Assembly (NCBI GenBank): GCA_026770585.1
Contig: MU646478.1
Coordinates: forward strand, 584,666 to 608,733
Direction of reading: 5' to 3'
DNA length: 24,068 bases
Origin: Baffinella frigidus
Lineage: Eukaryota > Cryptophyceae > Cryptomonadales > Baffinellaceae
Part shown: positions 22,601-24,068 of the stretch, piece after piece
Numbering within the stretch: position 1 is the first letter of the stretch
Layout: each line of letters begins with the position of its first letter
Notes under the pieces: model-generated
Told to the model about the DNA's origin: nothing
The model's database searches: none
What the model saw: only the letters and a program-made list of their open reading frames with translations
Program-made: the position numbers and the translations under genes

Positions 22601-24068
22601 CGCGAAGATGCCTTCGCCGCGTACTATGGGGCGCGCGCCGCCCTGGAACAGGTTATGGGGTGTAATGCTTAGGGCGTAGGGTTTAGGGTGTGCGCCCGAA
22701 CAGGTATGCTTTCCTCCACCCCCGTACCATCTCCCAGGCTGGTATCAAACAGCCTCTGTGGGGTAGTGAATAATAAATGATTTATATGATGTATCGATGT
22801 ATGCATGTCGACCGTGTTGGTAGTGAGGAATAAAGGGAACGCTGCAAGACTGCCGGGTGATGAACATCTCGCGCGAAGATGTCTTTGCTGCGTACTACGG
22901 AGCGCGCGCCGCGCCCGAACAGGTGGTGGGGTTTCGGGTTTCGGGTTTCGGGTGTCGGGTTTAGGGATTGGGGTTTAGGGTTCAGGGGCAGCTGCTCGTA
23001 CTTGAAATACGTCGACCTTCAATACGTTGAAATGCTTAAATACAACATTTGGCGCAGGCACGCGCGGTCGTGGAAAGTGCCTTGGCAGAGCATGTGGACT
23101 ATTCGTAAGTTAACATCCCGGTTTCGGGGTACTCAATCCGTCAACTTTTGGCGCAGGTGCGCGCAGCGGTGGAGAGCGCCGCGGCAGATGCAGCCGAGCG
23201 CGGCCGCCTTGCGTTCCTCCAGGTCTCTCCCACCACACAGCGGGCTCCGAAGGGATTTTCGGTAGATTTCCGTTACCTTATCCGTAAGGACCCCCCTATG
23301 ACCCTACGGGTTGCCTACCGTACGGTAGGCTTTCCGTTACCTTATCTGTAGGGACCCCCCTATGCCCCTACGGATTGCCTACCGTACGGTAGGCGGGTGC
23401 GGCCGAGCGCGGCCGCCTTGCGTTCCTCCAGGTTACTCCAACCACCTAGTTCTGCCTGAGTCTATTTGGCCTCACGAATTCGGTGAGGCATTGCGCTGCT
23501 CCAGGTCTCTCGCAACACCCACGCCAGATCATACGTGCAAATTCAGAACGCGACGTTTCGCTTTAAAAGTGCTTCGTGGTACTTTTGGCGTGTTTCTGGT
23601 ACAAATTTTCAGAATCAACTTTATACAAATTCCCGTTTGTGACCTCGCGTGGCCTGGCAGGAAGAATATATTCCGCGAAAACGGGTCCATCTAAAGGATT
23701 CCCGGTACAAATCCCGATATTTCAAGCCCTAAAAGTACGAAATGGCTCCAATGTCCCGGGACTAATATCTCGCGTGGCGTGGCAGGAAGCGCTAGCGGAC
23801 GCGGCGCACGAGTCGTCCTCGCGTTTCCACCAAGACGTCTCTCGCGTGCTCCGCCTCGTCGCACCCCCCCTTCTCCCCCTCCATCCTCCCCCTCTGGCGG
23901 ACCGGACGAGCCCCCCTCGGGATCAAAAGAGCCCGCGTGTGGACTGGACAGGCCCGCTTCAGAATCGGATGGGCCCGCCTCGGAACGTGAACGGCCCGCC
24001 TCCGGATGGAGGGAGGGCGTTTCAGGATGGTGAAGGGGGGGCGTATCACGATGGTGGGGGGGGGGGCG
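11957..24068 (+). CDS. RAP-domain/FAST-kinase-like (octotricopeptide-class) organelle RNA-binding protein, multi-exon, partial
   Basis: Series of plus-strand exons with helix-pair segments typical of this superfamily: SSRDLANALRALPDP, LFIHLCGAVV...VVAALART, HVATVLHAVAS, AQEVANLAWAAAVLQSLDPA, then TELSQ/VHQFTLNCRVL and finally SSRFHQDVSRVLRL. Members act in chloroplasts or mitochondria on RNA processing or translation. Best-supported exons: 14395-14476, 18012-18241, 20428-20502, 21111-21239, 22267-22359, 23157-23222 and 23786-24068. From 20428 on, all junctions are phase 0. Upstream exons are uncertain and some are probably missing from my list. It could be two genes. The RAP domain itself would lie past the window, so the subfamily is inference. 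Confidence 0.5.
12588..12772 (-). repeat. Degenerate CCCTAAA arrays
   Basis: ccctaaacactgaa, cctaaaa and ccccaaa variants between the candidate first exon and the LEKLIDWVQ exon of the plus-strand gene. Confidence 0.85.
12941..13037 (+). CDS. Candidate exon: SGLEKLIDWVQRDPE segment
   Basis: Encodes QELQTVEDLSGLEKLIDWVQ then RDPERSRTPSEA, helix-like, as in the N-terminal parts of FAST-kinase-like proteins. The acceptor is AAG or CAG at the left edge; candidate donor GCCG/GTCTGT, otherwise stop at 13049. Flanked on the left by CCCTAAA-type repeats. Confidence 0.35.
13168..13293 (+). CDS. Candidate exon pair with 58-bp intron: LALKRTRFL segment
   Basis: 13168-13185 ends at a GTAAGC donor; the acceptor is AATCCGCAG before 13244. 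Spliced, it reads QLDLHTKVMLAVSLALKRTR then FL. A tandem copy follows at 13301-13426 with the same architecture. Between the two copies the four differences in VMLAVSLALKRTR are all synonymous in this frame. Confidence 0.35.
13301..13426 (+). pseudogene. Tandem copy of the LALKRTRFL exon pair
   Basis: CTCCAGA/GTAATC donor, 49-bp intron, pyrimidine-rich CTCTCGCAG acceptor at 13365, then RVMLAVSLALKRTRFL. The acceptor before its first part is missing, and the copy runs into the assembly gap, so it may be dead or incompletely assembled. Confidence 0.35.
13435..13509. other. Assembly gap (75 N)
   Basis: Run of N directly followed by a 93-base poly-G tract; gap size is probably nominal and sequence may be missing. 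Confidence 0.98.
13510..13602. repeat. Poly-G tract, 93 bases
   Basis: An unbroken G run next to the gap (four more G precede the N run). Either a true homopolymer that broke assembly or a sequencing artefact. It makes long false poly-Gly and poly-Pro reading frames. Confidence 0.95.
13800..14410 (+). repeat. Tandem array of five degenerate copies of the GDVVPEVASLSS exon
   Basis: Copies of the acceptor and start of the exon (gcagcgggagatgtggtgcc and variants) near 13817, 13955, 14037, 14143 and 14284, before the complete one at 14395. Units also share an inverted repeat (tttgctcaaat..atgagtc / gactcataaatttgagcaaa) and a gtcgaccgaattctgaacaa block. The early copies lose the LANALRAL part. 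Confidence 0.7.
14395..14476 (+). CDS. Plus-strand gene exon: DLANALRALPDP
   Basis: 82 nt after GTGCAG: GDVVPEVASLSSRDLANALR then ALPDPS plus AG, donor GTCGCT, phase 2 in and out. LANALRAL is a typical helix signature of octotricopeptide/FAST-kinase-like repeats. Confidence 0.5.
14497..14640 (-). repeat. Degenerate CCCTAAA array
   Basis: CCCTAAA with variants (ccctgaa, ccctcaa, actctaa) immediately after the exon donor at 14477. From here to about 16230 I see no secure exon; 14690-14890 has weak candidates only. Confidence 0.8.
15120..15620. repeat. Imperfect tandem repeats, about 120-bp unit
   Basis: Units near 15122, 15247 and 15520 share gagatgagacggact, a ctcgagtgttggartgtt block and gtggtggacggggcgc. 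A separate short repeat (gccgccgaaggggt..caacacct) occurs at 15490 and 15700. No convincing coding exon. Confidence 0.65.
15995..16240. repeat. Tandem duplication of about 125 bp
   Basis: Two units, each starting near aagtcaa.catcc.catcc and ending gaggggcggggatcga, with G-rich centres. The second unit runs into a candidate exon. Confidence 0.65.
16234..16278 (+). CDS. Candidate exon: AAEIAAAFAA segment
   Basis: IDADDAAEIAAAFAA before a GTCCGT donor; helix-like and Ala-rich, as in this repeat family. The acceptor is not clear. Confidence 0.25.
16505..16575. repeat. Dispersed repeat, copy 1 of 3
   Basis: ttcagaacgcgacgtttcgc and neighbouring text recur at 23531-23600 and, more diverged, at 19325-19385, all within introns of the plus-strand gene. 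Confidence 0.65.
16735..16800. repeat. TTGACCG heptamer minisatellite
   Basis: About nine units of ttgaccg/ttgacca. The stretch 16280-18011 otherwise holds a dispersed repeat (16505-16575), the MITE at 17070-17237 and a CT-rich tract at 17310-17375; no secure exon. Confidence 0.8.
17070..17237. mobile_element. MITE-like inverted-repeat element, ACCAACCCTCACAG termini
   Basis: 168 bp; the ends ACCAACCCTCACAGAAGGAC and its inverse match over at least 27 bp with one mismatch. Non-coding interior contains aagttgacac. Lies in a presumed intron of the plus-strand gene. Confidence 0.7.
18012..18241 (+). CDS. Plus-strand gene exon: LFIHLCGAVV...EQLGG
   Basis: 230 nt, the longest exon of this gene here: TLDSDATLFIHLCGAVVTAA, then FAGETIVDVVAALARTPKPL, then ALEVMVEKACCLTREQLG. 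Acceptor GTGTCCAG, donor GGAG/GTTTGC, phase 1 out. Amphipathic helices without a catalytic motif. Three copies of its 3' end follow. Confidence 0.6.
18350..18690 (+). pseudogene. Three fragments of the 3' end of the preceding exon
   Basis: gcttgctgcctcacgcggga and following bases recur at 18355 and 18541 (the latter with GAG/GTAAGG, a canonical donor), and cctcacgcgggaacagct recurs at 18651. They alternate with tactgcacaacccaca motifs. Confidence 0.6.
18470..19012. repeat. Intronic repeats with TGTTTGATTG...AGATCTGAAAC unit
   Basis: Four imperfect units at about 18475, 18765, 18870 and 18940 sharing ttgtttgattgttttt, gatctgaaacccgctctact and tgcacaccc. Region 19013-19590 has no recognised exon. 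Confidence 0.6.
19591..19635 (+). CDS. Candidate exon: HVATVLHAVAS (copy 1)
   Basis: ARVRHVATVLHAVAS before GTGCGC. The sequence recurs at 19775-19816, one codon shorter. The acceptor is uncertain in both. Confidence 0.35.
19775..19816 (+). CDS. Candidate exon: HVATVLHAVAS (copy 2)
   Basis: ARVHVATVLHAVAS before GTGCTC; possible acceptor AAAG. Differences from copy 1 are mainly at third codon positions. Degenerate CCCTAAA repeats follow at 19831-19880. Confidence 0.35.
20428..20502 (+). CDS. Plus-strand gene exon: LLDDLSTALIRCP
   Basis: 75 nt, phase 0: VGHYEQALLDDLSTALIRCP then TRAAQ. Acceptor CAACAG/G, donor CCCAG/GTGCAA. Joins in frame to the AQEVANLAW exon. Confidence 0.5.
20699..20895 (+). 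pseudogene. Two damaged copies of the EVANLAW exon
   Basis: 20699-20726 reads EVANLPW then stops matching. 20806-20895 has an 8-base insertion (taaagaag) and then EVANLAWAAAVLHSLDPALL before diverging. Confidence 0.65.
20895..20990. repeat. Inverted repeat TATGCTATGTTAGGC
   Basis: tattatgctatatcaggc and gcctaacatagcataaca face each other around a ggtggacataccatg core; related ends occur at 19735-19770 and 20736-20755. A decayed short mobile element is likely. Confidence 0.5.
21111..21239 (+). CDS. Plus-strand gene exon: VANLAWAAAVL...TELSQ (complete copy)
   Basis: 129 nt, phase 0: AQEVANLAWAAAVLQSLDPA then LLCWIWRAIDLHVETMSNTE and LSQ. Acceptor GATGCAG/G, donor CAG/GTGAGC, the most consensus-like donor in the window. 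VANLAWA is the core signature of RAP/FAST-kinase-like repeats. Confidence 0.65.
21247..21372. mobile_element. CTACGG-family C element between exon copies
   Basis: cacacatcgggctaccaagg, aataacccgcaagtggataa, ccctacggtaggcc and tcctacggat: same modules as 5288-5450 in inverse order. Lies exactly between the complete and truncated TELSQ exons. Confidence 0.55.
21373..21457 (+). pseudogene. 3' copy of the TELSQ exon
   Basis: SLDPALLCWIWRAIDLHFET then MSNTELSQ with CAG/GTGAGC. The 5' half and the acceptor are missing because a CTACGG-family element (21247-21372) lies there. Confidence 0.65.
21919..22200 (+). pseudogene. Three truncated copies of the VHQFTLNCRVL exon
   Basis: Copies start at 21919 (acceptor changed), 22021 (TATAG/GTGCATCAG) and 22150 (GCAG/GTGCACCAG). 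The first and third run into a stop soon after (LLSIMF, VLSIVF). Units of about 120 bp share the aagtg-to-gtgaatctctc intron text. Confidence 0.7.
22267..22359 (+). CDS. Plus-strand gene exon: VHQFTLNCRVL...AAPEQ (complete copy)
   Basis: 93 nt, phase 0: VHQFTLNCRVLNISREDVFA then AYYGARAAPEQ. Joins TELSQ of the previous exon as ELSQ/VHQF, as (L/V)HQ follows LSQ in related proteins. Acceptor TCGCAG/G, donor CAG/GTGCTC. Confidence 0.6.
22580..22651 (+). pseudogene. 5'-truncated copy of the VHQF exon
   Basis: CRVLNISREDAFAAYYGARA then ALEQ before GTTATG, in frame but lacking the acceptor and first seven codons. Confidence 0.65.
22851..22922 (+). pseudogene. 5'-truncated copy of the VHQF exon, second
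   Basis: CRVMNISREDVFAAYYGARA then APEQ before GTGGTG; same truncation point as the copy at 22580, so both descend from one duplication of about 270 bp. TTTCGGG/TTTAGGG repeats follow to 22990. Confidence 0.65.
23058..23104 (+). CDS. Candidate exon: ARAVVESALAEHVDYS
   Basis: 47 nt between GGCGCAG and a canonical GTAAGT donor; a diverged relative of the next exon. Its phase 2 end would not join the next exon (phase 0), so both are unlikely in the same transcript. Confidence 0.35.
23157..23222 (+). CDS. Plus-strand gene exon: VRAAVESAAADAAERGRLAF
   Basis: 66 nt, phase 0, ending LQ before GTCTCT. Acceptor GGCGCAG/G. Joins APEQ upstream and EALADAA downstream in frame as one continuous helix. 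A 3' copy (AAERGRLAFLQ) is at 23399-23431, after a CTACGG-family element. Confidence 0.55.
23223..23396. mobile_element. CTACGG-family C element between exon copies, second case
   Basis: accacacagcgggctccgaa, then two copies of a tccgttaccttat.cgtaggg block and gcctaccgtacggtaggc palindromes. Lies between the two AAERGRLAF exon copies. Confidence 0.55.
23399..23431 (+). pseudogene. 3' copy of the AAERGRLAF exon
   Basis: AAERGRLAFLQ before GTTACT, truncated on the left by the element at 23223-23396. Confidence 0.6.
23786..24068 (+). CDS. Plus-strand gene last visible exon (open at right edge)
   Basis: After GTGGCAG: EALADAAHESSSRFHQDVSR then VLRLVAPP, matching the S-x-x-H-x-(D/E)-V-x-x-x-L segment that precedes the RAP domain in this superfamily. 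It then continues as a low-complexity stretch rich in Pro, Gly and Arg with a loose GPP-x repeat. Open to the window end; this tail may be intron read-through. Confidence 0.5.

Noticed and set aside
22879-23265. Plus-strand open frame with GFGFRVSGVGF-type repeats
   Set aside because: Translation of TTTCGGG/TTTAGGG heptamers; the real exon copies here are in another frame.

Overview
This is a eukaryotic nuclear window, GC-rich and dense in repeats. Most exons are short (44-130 nt) and sit in introns filled with degenerate TTTAGGG/CCCTAAA-type heptamers, duplicated exon pieces and inverted-repeat elements. TTTAGGG-type repeats together with an organelle-RNA-binding (RAP/FAST-kinase-like) gene suggest an alga. 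A prasinophyte green alga with this kind of intron filling is my best guess, but a dinoflagellate or another TTTAGGG lineage cannot be excluded. No prokaryotic features, rRNA or tRNA genes were seen. No single open frame is a whole gene; both genes had to be assembled exon by exon from AG/GT boundaries, phase and family alignment.

Left half, minus strand (11729 down to the left edge): a 14-exon gene for a KDM4/JMJD2-type histone lysine demethylase. Exons 1-3 encode JmjN, exons 4-11 the JmjC catalytic core with its zinc site, and exons 12-14 a cysteine cluster that reads as an ADD (ATRX-DNMT3-DNMT3L) zinc module. All 13 junctions keep frame. From my recollection of human KDM4A numbering, the Fe(II), 2-oxoglutarate and zinc ligands all sit at a constant +7 offset, so there is no net indel across the core. 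The 3' end runs off the window.

Right half, plus strand (about 12 kb to the right edge): a divergent gene recovered as a series of exons with alpha-helical, LANALRAL / VANLAWAAAVL / VHQF-type segments, typical of RAP-domain/FAST-kinase-like (octotricopeptide-class) organelle RNA-binding proteins. The last visible exon is open to the right edge, and the RAP domain proper would lie beyond it. The 5' exons are uncertain, and a 75-base N gap with a 93-base poly-G tract falls inside.

The striking theme is local tandem duplication of exons with their flanking intron. Exons 4, 6, 9, 11, 12 and 13 of the demethylase, and at least five exons of the plus-strand gene, have extra copies. Most are damaged (lost splice sites, a stop codon, truncation), but the duplicate of demethylase exon 13 is fully intact and phase-compatible. 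Several families of short inverted-repeat (MITE-like) elements interrupt the introns, one with a clean 4-bp target duplication.
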